From contig OX578283.1 in the NCBI GenBank assembly GCA_951217055.1, forward strand, positions 62,563,832 through 62,627,831: 64,000 nucleotides of DNA, in the 5' to 3' direction. The notes beneath the pieces are model-generated. The model did no database searches. It saw nothing but the letters and a program-made list of their open reading frames with translations, and was not told where the DNA came from. Below, one piece after another: positions 1 to 11,350 of the stretch; position 1 is the stretch's first letter, and each line of letters starts with the position of its first letter. A program made the position numbers and the translations under genes. Source of the DNA: Gerris lacustris (Eukaryota > Arthropoda > Insecta > Hemiptera > Gerridae).

Positions 1-85
1 CAGTGATTATCCCCTTGCTTTGAAGGTTAAGTATGCAAATTTTCATCGAGATCGGGCTAAAACTGTAGATTTGTATAAAGAACAT

Positions 86-153
<68 letters not shown>

Positions 154-430
154 CCGCCATCTTGAATCAAAACGCCCGATTGGTAAACCATTTATCAAAA
201 GTTTCTATTTTTATAAAAGGAAGCTAACTTCTAAATTTCAAGGTTCTAGTGCAATTGGTTCCGGAGATATCGCCTTGTCGAATTTTTATATAAATAGCCG
301 CCATCTTGAATCAAGATGGCGGATTTTAAAAAACATTTCTCAGCGAGCACCTAGGAGGTAAGAGGAACACACCAACAAAATTTCATGGTCATAGGTCCAG
401 TGGTTTCAGAGATATCGTGATGTGTCAGTC
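1..430. repeat. Repeat with ccatcttgaatcaagatggc palindrome
   Basis: gccgccatcttgaatcaagatggcggat at about 297-325 is palindromic, and gaccgccatcttgaatcaaa recurs at 153. Similar 'atggcgg' blocks occur at 19608 and 19742. The closing gtcagtcagtgagtg also resembles 7893-7905. A 113-codon ORF over the microsatellite is not a gene. Confidence 0.6.
88..151. repeat. (CA)n(TA)n microsatellite
   Basis: cacacacaca followed by about 25 TA units. Confidence 0.97.
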
Positions 431-1261
431 AGTGAGTGGTATTTAGATTTTATATATATATATAGATGACGTCTATTGAAAGAAATGATGCCATTTAAAG
501 ATATAATGTACTATGTATAAGAATTGACTTCATTCAGTTCAATAAGTTTACTTTAGTTTCATTATCAATGGAAAAACGTATTTTCGCTAACCATTGTTCA
601 GCATTTATCATTTATAAGTTCAGCAATGTGCTTGAGAGTTTTACACAGTTTACACTGGATCACAATGAATCAAATTCTTAGAGCAAGCATAGTCTAATTA
701 ATTCATTGACTTTCCGTCTTTAGGCTAGTCGAAACCAATCAATGTTAACAATTCCGTAGTGCCAGGTGTTTGGAAAACAACACCTGTTTGAAAAATAACA
801 CCCTAGTTTTATTAAATAACAGAATCTGCAATAACTAGCCCACACTATTTTAGTTTCATTAGTTGTATTCATCAACCATTCATGTTATCCTCGTTTACTT
901 GTAGTAACTAAGTTTCTATAGTTAGTGCAGTTGTTCTTGAGATTTGGCTGTTAAAACACCGGTCTCCTTGAAAAAAATTTAAAAAATTTAAACAAGTTAC
1001 ACGTATAGTATTTGCTAACGGTGTTTCACCACCTGACATCTGAAATTACGCTGAACTGTCTCAAAAGAATCAGTTTTCACTCGCCAAATCACGAACTAAA
1101 CAAAATATCAATAGTTTCATAATCGATGCCACACCTGAGCTCACACTCATCTTTAACATCACTTATAACTTAAGTTGAGTTCACGGCGAGCCGCTACCGT
1201 TTGGCTATCAACCAGGCATCAATTTTCGTGCAAAATGTGTTCTAAACGCGGAATCATCAAT
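430..1261. other. No gene seen
   Basis: AT-rich. No ORF, RNA motif or clear repeat recognised. Confidence 0.6.
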
Positions 1262-2080
1262 AGACCAAAAAAGAAAATACATGTGGTGTCGCGGAACACC
1301 CGGTAGCAACGAAGTTTCTTACGCTTTTCATTAAATATTAATTATAAAATCACACTACTGAAAGAGGAATCCATGGCGTTGAGGAATCCATCCTCATGGC
1401 GTTGCGTACATACGATGCTAACTTATACATGGCGGAGTTAGAAAAGAGACAAAATTTAAAGTAACTAACTATTTTTACTTAGCGGAGTTAAGGCAAAATT
1501 AAAATAAAAACATTTTTCTTTTTAATTGAAGTGAGCGTCTTACGATTAATATCTATTAAATATTGAGAAAATAGTTAATCATGATGAGTTGATAGTTAAA
1601 GAGGATGATTTTAGAAAAGAGCCGAATAGTGAGGCAACGGGTTCCCTAACTCTCACGCCCCGGCCTACTCCATTTAAAATATGATGAAATATATCAATTC
1701 ACTACACAAAAACTTCTACTTGTATCAGGTTGAAATTTTACATGCATGTTTCAATTGTACTTTAGAAGATGTGAATGAAGTTTTTCTTGTAATGGAAAAA
1801 GAATTATTTATAAAAGTTGTATGTTTCATTTAATAATCCTAATATTCCAATTTTCCATTTAAAGCTTACGCGAGACGGATAACGTTGTCCAACGAACTCG
1901 TCCTGGGCATTGGTAAAATGAACATGTTTACCAAATTTCAACTAAATCGACCATCTTTTACTTAAGTAGACAGTCAAGATTTTGTGACGATCGTTTTCTT
2001 TACCGGTCGTTCTTTTCGGATTCACTCCCGGGCTCCAGACGCTGCTACGTTCCAAAAGGAACTTCGTTCCAATATAAACT
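1262..2080 (+). repeat. Family F repeat, copy 1
   Basis: Collinear in inverse with 37920-39035. Landmarks: gtgtcgcggaacacccggta, catggcggagttagaaaaga, caattgtactttagaa, ctcgtcctgggcattggtaa, ggattcactcccgggctcca. Its ends share gcaacgaagttycttay-like sequence. No coding capacity was seen. Confidence 0.75.
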
Positions 2081-2379
2081 TATTTAAAGTCTACCTTAAG
2101 TTACTTATGTGGAATGTCACATCGTTCAGATACTACTGATAAAACCCACGTATCCATTTTCCAATTATAAAGGAAAACAAAGCTTGTTTTGTGGTGATTG
2201 GATGCAAATGTCCAGGGACGGACTAGAGCTGGAAAATTAGATTTCTCTTGGACTTGAAATTCATCCAATCTCACTTCACTCACTTAGACTGTTATCCTAT
2301 GCATTTTAAAACATGCTGTTCAAGAATATGATTTAGCACTAGTTATATGAAATAAAGATTTTTTTGGTATTTTTAGATT

Positions 2380-2830
2380 GTTACTAACTCCCCCTATTAT
2401 TTATACATTCCTTTGTCGAAATAACTATTAAGACAAAGGGATGATTAGTCCAATTTACTTAAGGACAAAGGAATACCACACTTCTGTTTTAAGCTCCTAG
2501 AAAGAGTAGCGCCACCAGGTTTCGGCCTGGAAACCATGACGATGACACTCATGGTTGTAATACAACTAGGAGGGGAGTCATGGTTGACGACCATATCTTC
2601 ACACGACCGGGTGAAGATTTCGGTCCCTAACCCGGGTTTGATGTATGGGCCCACCTAAGTGGCCTGCATCTTCAGGTGTAAAAAGCCCCCCGGAATAATA
2701 ATAAAAAAAAACACTTCTCTTTAATAAGGGGAGTAACAGTCTAAAGAAGAACATTCCGTACACCTTCGTTAGATTTTTTACTCCCTTCTGTTTTTGTTTT
2801 TTTATAAAGGAGTAACTGTGTAAAGAAGTT
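2380..2830. repeat. Repeat with ttactccccc...ggggagtaac ends
   Basis: ttactaactccccctatta (2382) to ttaataaggggagtaacagt (2720) and a further half copy to 2830. It encloses a GC-richer segment (2500-2690) whose minus-strand ORF of 69 codons has no recognised domain. Confidence 0.6.
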
Positions 2831-3275
2831 CCATTTTATTTATAATGAAACCCTGCTTTATGGATGAAATTTGAAATGAACAAATTTTATAATAAAAAAA
2901 GTTGTAGTATTAATATAAATATATATTAACTTTATAATAGTAAAAAAAAATCACTTCCAAGTAAAAATGTCAAAGGCATTAATTAAAATGTGAAATTAAT
3001 AATGTGATTCAAGATAAATATATAATTTTATATAAAGATGGATAAGAGAAAAATAAACAATCAAACTTAACCAATTAAATATTTAAAATTCATAGAATAA
3101 ATTGATATTATTAGATATTATAGCAAATATAGTTCTAAATAATCTAGTGGCGTTCCAATTACCAATTTTAGTTTTTATATTCTTTAACTGAATATACTGG
3201 GGGAAAGTATTGTGATCATTGTAAAAGATGATATTCGACACAAAAAAGTACGATTTTAAGTCTCTTAAATCCAAA
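2830..3275. other. No gene seen
   Basis: Very AT-rich. Only a 63-codon low-complexity ORF. Confidence 0.6.
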
Positions 3276-3807
3276 ATAGTATATTATGTTACTAGGCTGT
3301 GAAGTGAGTTTTTTCTTTACCGCGGCAATTACATTTACTGTCGAGCGAAGCGAGACAGTAAATGTAATTGCCGCGGTAAAGAAAAAACACTTCACAGTCG
3401 CGTAGCATATGCTATTTTTTCCGAGGTAGCAGACAATGAAAAAACATTAAATATTAATCACTAATCAATATATAATAATAACAAATATTAGTACATACTT
3501 AAGACTTAAAAAAAAGAAACCTTAAAAAGAGGTTACACTATAAGAAAAGATAAATAAAACGCATTGACATCTAGCGGATTTTAATCGTACTAGAAGCATT
3601 TCTACAAAGACTGCAGCACTACTAACGGAAGTTTTGACAACTACCCGCCGAAAAATAAAAATCTTTTAATTCCTAGGACGTAAAAGATTTTTTCTTTACA
3701 GCTAGGAGTAATGAAAAGATTTTTTAAGTCCACGTAATGAAAAAATGGATTTTAGCTATGTTTTTTAGGCTCTAAAGTTACTATTTCACAGAATACCACG
3801 GAAAAAA
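3276..3807. mobile_element. Family C element, short form with a ~90-bp perfect palindrome
   Basis: One end reads atagtatattatgttact then aggctgtgaagtgag. The other end, inverted, reads gtggtattctgtgaaatagt. Next to the first end is a long palindrome (about 3297-3403) centred on cgagcgaagcgag, whose arms contain ctttaccgcggcaatta and its complement. A 521-bp collinear relative lies inverted at 16637-17157. No coding sequence. Superfamily unknown to me. Confidence 0.7.
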
Positions 3808-4068
3808 GAGTTGTTTTTTAATGTCTGAATAATGTGTGTAGAAGTGTGTTTATGAGCTTTCTGAGTATTTCTAGTTTGTGTAAAATCTCAAAAACAATTT
3901 ACATTTTATAATTATATCTCTTTAAATCTTTTTTATAATACAATATATTTTCTAACTTTTTATTGTTAAAAGTGAAATTAATTTGTACTGAACACAATTA
4001 TTATTATTACGGTTTATGCGTAAAAAAAAAATTGCTTGATTTACCAAACCTTGCTTAACGAAGCCCTG

Positions 4069-4237
4069 AAGGTCTGACATTAAATAGTACATTACGCGTC
4101 GAGTGTGGAAAGTAGCATTTTGCATGCGAGTGTGGAGTTTGTACCCGAGCGACAGTGAGGGTAGTAAAACCACACGAGCAATGCAAAATTCTGTTTTCCA
4201 CACTCGACGCGTAATGTACTATTTAATGTCAGACCTT
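4069..4237. mobile_element. Palindromic MITE, family D
   Basis: 169 bp with inverted ends aaggtctgacattaaatagt / tgtcagacctt. Further in, acgcgtcgagtgtgg is inverted. The core reads cccgagcgacagtgagggtag. ORFs in it are by-products of the palindrome. Confidence 0.75.
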
Positions 4238-4825
4238 TTGTAGGATAGTTAAAGTCCGAAATGAAAGGGGCCTAGGAATCTTTATCTGGTGTTGTTAAGC
4301 GGAGGCAGTGCGTTATCCCATCCCTTATACTGCTCTTAGACTCAGCTCCCAGATGTGGGTAACTTATCTGTTTTTATAGCAAAGCGAAGAAAAGGGAAAC
4401 ATCCCAATACAACCCGGCTAGCTTTAAAAGCGCTCCCTACAACAATAATACCTTTTGAAAGAGTTTTCGAATCGTCTTTAGATGTTAACCTTTAACCCTG
4501 CTACTTTTAACTCTTTCAAAAGTTTACTTATATGAAACTATTACTGTAATTACCTGTTCGCAATTTCGCGATGTATTGAGAACTACTAGGGGAAGGTACT
4601 ATTAAACAGAAAAACTTGCATGTGCGCGTGTAAATGCTGCAACCACATAGGAGATAAGGATCTGTGTAGCTCACATAGTAATTTTCACGCTATAATTTTG
4701 TTTACTCCAATTTTTTATTTGAAACACCAGAGCTTAAGTTCTGCAGTTAACACTTTCCACTAAACAGATTTATTAAAGAATAAAAAAAATTTGTAATTTC
4801 ACGTAAATTAAACTTCTATTTTTTA

Positions 4826-5195
4826 AGTTTTTGGTAGTACTCATACTACGGAACGTTAAAATTTTAATTTAAATCAAATTATAATTACTATTTACTACGG
4901 GAGACAGAAAGAAAAAAATAGACATCAGCACCAGGATTCGAACCACGGGCCTCCTTTTTTTCCAGTAAAGACGCTCTAGCCAACTAAGCTATACTAAAGA
5001 ATAATTTCCTCTGTCGATAATAAGTCAACATTAACGGCATTAGAACTAGACCGAAAAATAACGCTTGTAATTATAAAACTTTAATTCGGGACTAGGTATC
5101 GTTATCGACAGAGGAAATTATTCTTCGGTATAGCTTAGTTGGCTAGAGCGTCTTTACTGGAAATAAAGGAGGCCCGTGGTTCGAATCCTATCATG
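4826..5195. mobile_element. TIR/tRNA-like element (family E), inverted tRNA-like pair
   Basis: Left end ttggtagtactcatactacg (4831 on). Then a minus-strand tRNA-like sequence (4995-4927) and, about 130 bp on, a plus-strand twin (5128-5192). Both read tatagcttagttggctagag (A-box-like), a 5-bp anticodon-like stem with loop ctggaaa, and gtggttcgaatcc (B-box). The spacer ends are inverted too (tttcctctgtcgataa). The right TIR is missing. Confidence 0.7.
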
Positions 5196-5344
5196 CCCTC
5201 ATCAGTGCTTGCATCAACAGTTTAACTACGCCCACTGCGCTTTGCTTCTGGTGGCCGCATGGCCTAAAAATGAGGAAATTAGTCACTATAGCTATAGTTT
5301 TACTGGCACTTTTTTCTTTAACATGCCTGCCTATAAAGAAAGAG

Positions 5345-5670
5345 ATGTAATTGTACATTACGCGTCTAGTGCGGAAAGTAACATTTTGCATACCAGTGTG
5401 GAGTTTGCACCCGAGCGATAGCGAGGGTAGTAAAACCACACGAGCAAAGCAAAATGCAGTTTTCACACGAGTTGCGTACCGTACTTTATCTACGATTGTT
5501 AGATTTAAATAATAAATACAGAAAAAAGTAAACTTCCTGTATGTAAACGTCCGTATCTCTCTCTTGATAAAGATGACAATAATTCTTGAGTTGTATTTTT
5601 TTGCCGAATTAATTATTTCTGGAGGAGTATTATTCTCCACATTTTCGTCAAACTCACTTGATTCACTCAT
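5345..5670. mobile_element. Family D end plus start of an unknown acidic ORF
   Basis: 5351-5475 matches the 4069 element (tacattacgcgt, gtggagtttgcacccgagcg, ccacacgagcaaagc). On the minus strand an ATG at 5668-5670 opens MSESSEFDENVENNTPPEII, an acidic N-terminus that then runs into the repeat. Inference: this may be one TIR and the beginning of the coding region of a larger family D element, the rest being lost. No domain was identified. Confidence 0.45.
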
Positions 5671-5767
5671 TGTTTTTCACTAAAAACTCGATATAAACAG
5701 TTACTTTTATTAAATAAACAGCAAATTAGTTTTGTTAAATGTAAGCAAACTCGCTAATCGTGCGTAA

Positions 5768-5828
5768 AGCTGAAGAATTCCTCTTCTTTACCGCCCTAGG
5801 GTGGTAAAGAAGAGGAATTCTTCAGAAC
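5768..5828. repeat. Near-perfect palindrome, ~28-bp arms
   Basis: ctgaagaattcctcttcttt on the left is matched by its complement on the right around a ccgccctagggtgg centre. It can form a strong cruciform or hairpin. Origin unknown. Confidence 0.85.
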
Positions 5829-5829
5829 T

Positions 5830-7084
5830 ATGAGACGCGTATGCGCAATGAATACAAGTACGTAAAGAATCACTTTTTACGCATCTATATAATCAGAGAT
5901 ACAATGTTTATATTTCGTATCAATCGTAGATAAAATAAGTTTTAAATCATTATATTAAAGAGAAAGCTGTTACGAGAACTCTGCTAGAATATAATCCTCT
6001 TTGAATACTATCCAGAGTATAATCCCAAGTTGACTCTATACAAAAGAAAATATTTATTACACAGTTCTTTCCATAAATTATATAAAAACTTATTTTCTCG
6101 TCTAGTATGAAAAGGTTGGGCTTAAAACAAGCAACAGTTGAACTTCGGTACACAACCGCAACAGTAATTAACTACGAACTGAGTAAGTTTCAACCGCAAA
6201 ATAGTCTAAAACTTAGTCCGGAAATACTAAGCACGAGGGTTTGACCTCAGAGAACTATATCCATTCCTCAGCTAATTCTAATCTCCTACTCTATTTCAAA
6301 ATTTTAATCAGAAAATATTTAGATAGTAGTATCCCTTTTAGTTTTATAATTATAATAAGCAGCTAAATTTTAATTAACAGTCGGTTTTAAGTTGTCTAAA
6401 ATATATGGATTAGGGAAGAAGAAGAAGAACATGTTTATTGAGACGTCAAGTATACATCGAGTAATTATCTCAAATTTAATGTAGAAATATGAATCTACGT
6501 GGTCTTTTTTTGGCAGTCTGGGAGGAGTTAGTACTATAATTTTATTATTTATTTTCATAATATAGGTTCATTTAATTAATTTACATTATACATTTATTTC
6601 TCAATGTTATACTCCTTCATTTTATTTTCAGTTGCTTGTGGGTCGTTTAAGGGTAAATTAAATAAATTCACAACTGCTCAAAATTTTCATTTTATCATTT
6701 CTAATTATGCACTTATTTACTTTATCCAAAGTTGTATATAGACAACCACCTAGATAATTTGCAATACTATTGCATAACCCCTAGTCATATCCCCATTCTT
6801 TTCTATACATCCCCGCTTTCTTCACATACTTGGCAAGGTATCCAGTTTCTCTCGCTCATCCAGTTTATAATGGTTGGGCCATCGAGCCTGGATGCTCCCA
6901 GCAGAGATGCTCTTGTTTCAGAAAGTTGAGTACATACAAAGGGACCGAGGGATGTTACTTTATTACATTTACCAATGGATTTAAAATGTTTCTTAATTAT
7001 TATATAGATTATTAATAATGATAATTGCGTTATCATTAATAATAATTACAAAATATCGGGTAATTTGATCCTGCTACTTTAGTT
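5830..7084. other. No gene seen
   Basis: ORFs of 60-77 codons overlap on both strands near 6730-7036 without domain signals. Confidence 0.55.
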
Positions 7085-7465
7085 TCTTAGACCCAACATC
7101 CGGCAATCCCTAAGACCACTCAATTCGGCAATCCCAAAGATCTCTCTATCCAGTAATCACCAAGACCACTGTAACACTGTAACAGGTACCTCTAAGACCA
7201 CTCAATTCGGCATTCCCAAAGATCTCTCTATCCAGTAATCGCTAAAACTGCTGTAACAGGTACCTCTAAGCCCACTCAATTCAGCAATCCCAAAGATCTC
7301 TCTATCCAGTAATCGCTAAAACTGCTGTAACAGGTACCTCTAAGACCACTAAATTCGGCAATCCCAAAGATCTACCAATCCAGTAATCGCTATGACCAAT
7401 GACCACTGTAACAGGTACCTCTACGACCGCTCAATTTGGCAATCCTTAAGACCACTCAATCCGGA
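7085..7465. repeat. 74-bp tandem array
   Basis: aacaggtacctctaag lies at about 7182, 7256, 7330 and 7410. Units contain ggcaatcccaaagatctctc and tccagtaatcgctaaaactg. Confidence 0.88.
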
Positions 7466-8147
7466 GCTCCCTCCACCCTTTCCCCTCATCTGCTCTTTCT
7501 TTACTCCATAACCTCTCTTCACTCCTACTTTCATGGGCAAGTCCTATTTTATTGCTTTACTCTTGGCTAGTTTCAAATAAGGTATAAAACAGATTGGCTT
7601 CAATGCAGATATTACAACTTTGGAAGGCTGTTTTTTTAGGAGGGGATCTGGAACATTTTCTGAGTTCTCTCCTTTCCATCACCCACTTAATTCCTCTGTA
7701 AGTGCACATGATACTGATGTTTTATGCCTCATTCAAAAACAGGCCAAGTGTTAAGCAATAGCAATAAAAGAGCAGTGTTGCTCATAATAAAAAATTATTT
7801 TATTTTTTCCAACGGTTACGAGGTTATAGGTATAGTGTGCCAAATTTTAAGTTCCTAGCTATTCTGGAAATGATTTATAATTTTTATGGTCCGTCAGTCA
7901 GTCAGTAATCAAAAAACAAATTTTGTAACTATCCCCATTTAAAATGGCATAAATATTAAGGGCTCAATTGTTTACAGTGTCCTAAGCACCTTAAGCTTAT
8001 TCGATGTTTTAAGTTCCAAAAGCCCATCTTAAGAAATGAGGGTGAGAAAAACCAGGTGAATTATTTCATGTAAAGATACACTGCTGTGTAAAGCATGTCT
8101 GCTGAAATTTGGCCCTGGACAAACAGCATTATAGTTGACCCTGTGCT
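7466..8147. other. No gene; weak repeat
   Basis: 7800-7910 resembles the 1-430 type repeat (aatttttatggtccgtcagt). Otherwise unremarkable. Confidence 0.5.
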
Positions 8148-8301
8148 CAGTAGCGTACGCAGAAAATTTTTTCGGGGGGGGCCCAACCTAATTTAACGTA
8201 TATGCGGGTTTAGCATACCCCATAGTTTATTATAATTGTAATTTCTCCCCCTTTTCAACATTTTAATTTCAATTTCTAACCACATATTTAATTAAATTAC
8301 A

Positions 8302-8797
8302 ATCCTATGAGGTAACACCTCACTATGTGATGTGATCGTTCTAAAGAACGATTATGTCTCCGATTCCAATAATTCCAAGACAGAAATCTGTTCCAGTTAT
8401 CAGACATTTTTGATCCCGTTTCTGGCTGTTAGTCTGTCTCTCGCTCAATCATTGCGAACAATTCTTAAAAACTACTCTTTCGATTTTAATGAAATTCGGA
8501 TGGCAGTTAATTAGCATATAAAAAGTCCATTGTTGGTCCTATATAAGGTCCAATCTTCTGGTCCCATTTCCCTCCACCACATTTCTCCACCTGCCACCAT
8601 TTCTCTTCCACATGTGCACACACATACATTTATTTACACCTTATCTTCAAAAATATTCATCTGATTTTATAAAACTTATCTGATAGAAGCTCACACATTA
8701 ATTTTAACTGTCTGCGCTGTTTAAATTTTGGTAAATTGATACTTTAAATCATGTAAAAATCAAACCAATTTTGACTAATTTAAAAAAGGAGGGAAAA
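8302..8797 (+). repeat. Family A dispersed repeat, copy 1
   Basis: Plus-oriented copy of the window's commonest repeat. Its core landmarks are gtgatcgttctaaagaacga, 'ccaagacagaaatc', 'aaaaactac' and a closing stretch before an A-rich tail. It yields ORF-like stretches but no consistent protein. It pairs head-to-head with copy 2. Confidence 0.8.
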
Positions 8798-8810
8798 TTG
8801 AGTAAATTTA

Positions 8811-9262
8811 ACATGAATAAAGTATCAATATAGCAATATTTTAAGAGCGCAGACGGTTGAAATTATTCTTGGGTTATCTGCGGGCGACTTTAAACAAACC
8901 ATTAAAATTTCATAAAAATCAGATGAGTACTTTTGAAGATATAGGTGTAAATAAATGTATGTCTGTGCGAATGTGGAAGAGAAATAAATAGGTGCAGAAG
9001 ATTGAAACTTATACGGGATCAGCAATGTTATAACCTGGCTAATTATGACCTACCATCAAAATTTCAATAAAATTGGACGAATAGCTTTTAAGATATGTTG
9101 GTTCGCAAAAATTGAAGGACAGGCGGACACGGGACCCAAACTGTACCCTGATGTTGAACAGATTTCTGTCTTGGAATTTTTGAAATCGGAGACAAAAATT
9201 GTTCGTTCTTCAGAACTGTCACATATCTTCCGTTTCCTTTGGTAAGCTCGGAAGCAAAACGT
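8811..9262 (-). repeat. Family A dispersed repeat, copy 2 (inverted to copy 1)
   Basis: Minus-oriented copy ending in ggtaagctcggaagcaa. With copy 1 it forms an inverted repeat with arms of roughly 450 bp and a short spacer. It contains the usual 'gcgcagaagattgaaac' and 'aagatatgttggttcgc' landmarks. Confidence 0.8.
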
Positions 9263-9699
9263 GATCCATACTGCAAAAGCAAACGTGGATTTGGAGCACA
9301 TACGAATTTCAAATTTTTATCTAGAAGAGAATTCTTCTCTAAGAAAATTAAATACCTATTGCAAAACAAAAGAATCATTCGCTCATTCGCTGGGTAATTA
9401 CATGGGACATTTAACATCAAATGTTTTCTGAACGCTTTTTGAGTTTTTAGACTTAAATTTACTATTACTATGTAATATGAATAAGTTTTTTCACAAAATG
9501 ATAAACCGATTTATTTATATTGCCTCTATTTTCCCACTACATGTCGACGAACACTAGTCCGACCTGAGTCAGCAAGAGGGGAATGCCGCATAGACAAGAG
9601 GACCCACGTAGCGTTCTACACACAATCCTGGTCCAAATCAAAAATTTGCTACTGAAATCCACAACCATCATTTTCCCGTTTAAGCCAGTCTAGTGTGCA

Positions 9700-10675
9700 T
9701 ATTTTAATTCAATTAATTCAATTCCATTGGCAAAAGTTCGAGTTGACTCCGGGCCACATTTAATTTAATGTGCACCTAGGCCGAGCCGGCAATCGGGTAT
9801 ATTATTGAACGCATCCCAATTAATTTTGATGCATAATTTCCATCGACAAAATCGGGCCTACTAGCAAACAGGCCAATTCATTGTACTCATCCTAATCAAT
9901 TCAATGCACTTAATTCTATCGCAAAAAATCCGGGCCTAGCTGTCAATCGGAGCAGTCTATTTTTACGAATCCAAATTCAATTCATTGCATTAGGATTCGT
10001 AATAAATTGAAGCTGTCCTATAATGCAACCTATGCTATTGAACTGGACTAAAACCACAAACAAATCATTGAATTCAATTGGCGAAAAATCGGGCCCAGCC
10101 GAAATCGGGTCGATCAAGTTTAATGTTTTTAGTTCCACTGGCAAAAATCAAGGCCTAGTCGGCAAATGAGCCGATTTATTTCATGCATCCTAATTTAATT
10201 CAATGAATCTAATTCCATCAGCAAAAATCTCGGTCCAGCCAAAATCGGGCCGCTATAGTGTTTAATAGTTTTAGTTTCATCGACATAACTCCGGGCCCAG
10301 CCGACAGTCGGGCCAGTATAATGTTTAATTAATTTAATTCCATCGGCAAAATCCGGGCCCAGCCGACAGTCGGGCCGGTATAGTGTTTAATAAATTTAAT
10401 TCCATCGGCAAAATCCAGTTCCAGCCGACAGTCGGGCCGGTATAGTGTTAAATAAATTTAATTCCATCGGCAAAATCCAGATCCAGCCGACAGTCGGGCC
10501 GGTATATTGTTTAATAAATTTAATTCCATCGGCAAAATCCAGATCCAGCCGACAGTTGGGACGGTATAGTGTTTAATAAATTTAATTCCATCTGCAAAAT
10601 CCGGGCCCAGCCGACAATCGGGCCGGTATAGTGTTGAATGAATTTAATGCTATCGGCAAATCCGGGCCGAGCTTA
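9700..10675. repeat. 62-bp tandem array, degenerate on its left
   Basis: ccatcggcaaaatcc recurs at 10340, 10402, 10464, 10526 and 10588 (period 62), with gccgacagtcgggccggtat. Older diverged units (gcaaaa..tcgggcc) reach back to about 9700. Confidence 0.88.
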
Positions 10676-11218
10676 TTTGGGGTGATTAAGTGTTTACACA
10701 CCATAAGATAATACTTGATTAATTCCTTTTATTGGAAAATATTTACAGCCAATTCGAATGAATCTGTCATTACTGTGTTTTTATGGTTTTAAGTGTATGG
10801 CGGGTCTTAGGTATGTAATCATTTCGGGGGGGGGGGGGGGGGGGGGCCAGGGCCCCTTGGGCCCCCCCTGTGTACGCCACTGCCTTGTTAATGAGTATGA
10901 GGAAGGGTGCAAAACTTTACCAACAACACGGAAGTGATAAAGTTTTATAGATGTGCTTTTATATAAATATTTAAAATCAATTTAACGATCTGTTTATGCG
11001 AATAACGATTGCTCGTTCAGTTATAACATAAAAATAATAAATAAATCTATTGGTGGCGGTGGCAGAATTGGCCGAAACATTTATTATACATTTTAAAGCT
11101 TCTAACGCTTATAGATTGTTTTATTTCTTTAAACAAATCAACTCATAAATCAGTCAATGGTTCATTTTTCATTATTAAATTTATAATTTTCATGGAATCT
11201 ATTTTTTCAACAGTAAAA

Positions 11219-11350
<132 letters not shown>

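Larger units (their letters stand above)
8148..10882. mobile_element. Possible hAT element or pair of hAT ends (CAGTRGCGTAC...)
   Basis: Left end cagtagcgtacgcag (8148-8162) is followed by a G run. The right end, read inverted, is cagtggcgtacacag (to 10882), followed by a G/C run and the poly-G at 10826-10846. CAGTGGCG ends with adjoining G/C tracts are characteristic of a hAT subgroup. The flanking octamers (cctgtgct, ccttgtta) do not match well, so the two ends may belong to different copies. Inside lie two family A copies and a 62-bp satellite. No transposase was seen. Confidence 0.5.

Noticed and set aside
20..361. 113-codon ORF crossing the (CA)(TA) microsatellite
   Set aside because: Its middle is a YIYI run from the microsatellite and the rest is a dispersed repeat. 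No domain.
2445..2654. 69-codon minus ORF in a GC-richer patch
   Set aside because: No recognisable domain, and it lies between repeat ends. GC bias alone is not evidence of a gene.
4926..5195. Functional tRNA genes at 4927-4995, 5128-5192, 20062-20138 and 33163-33236
   Set aside because: T-stems and anticodon arms are imperfect, sequences lie inside repeats, and copies differ. Treated as tRNA-like parts of elements.
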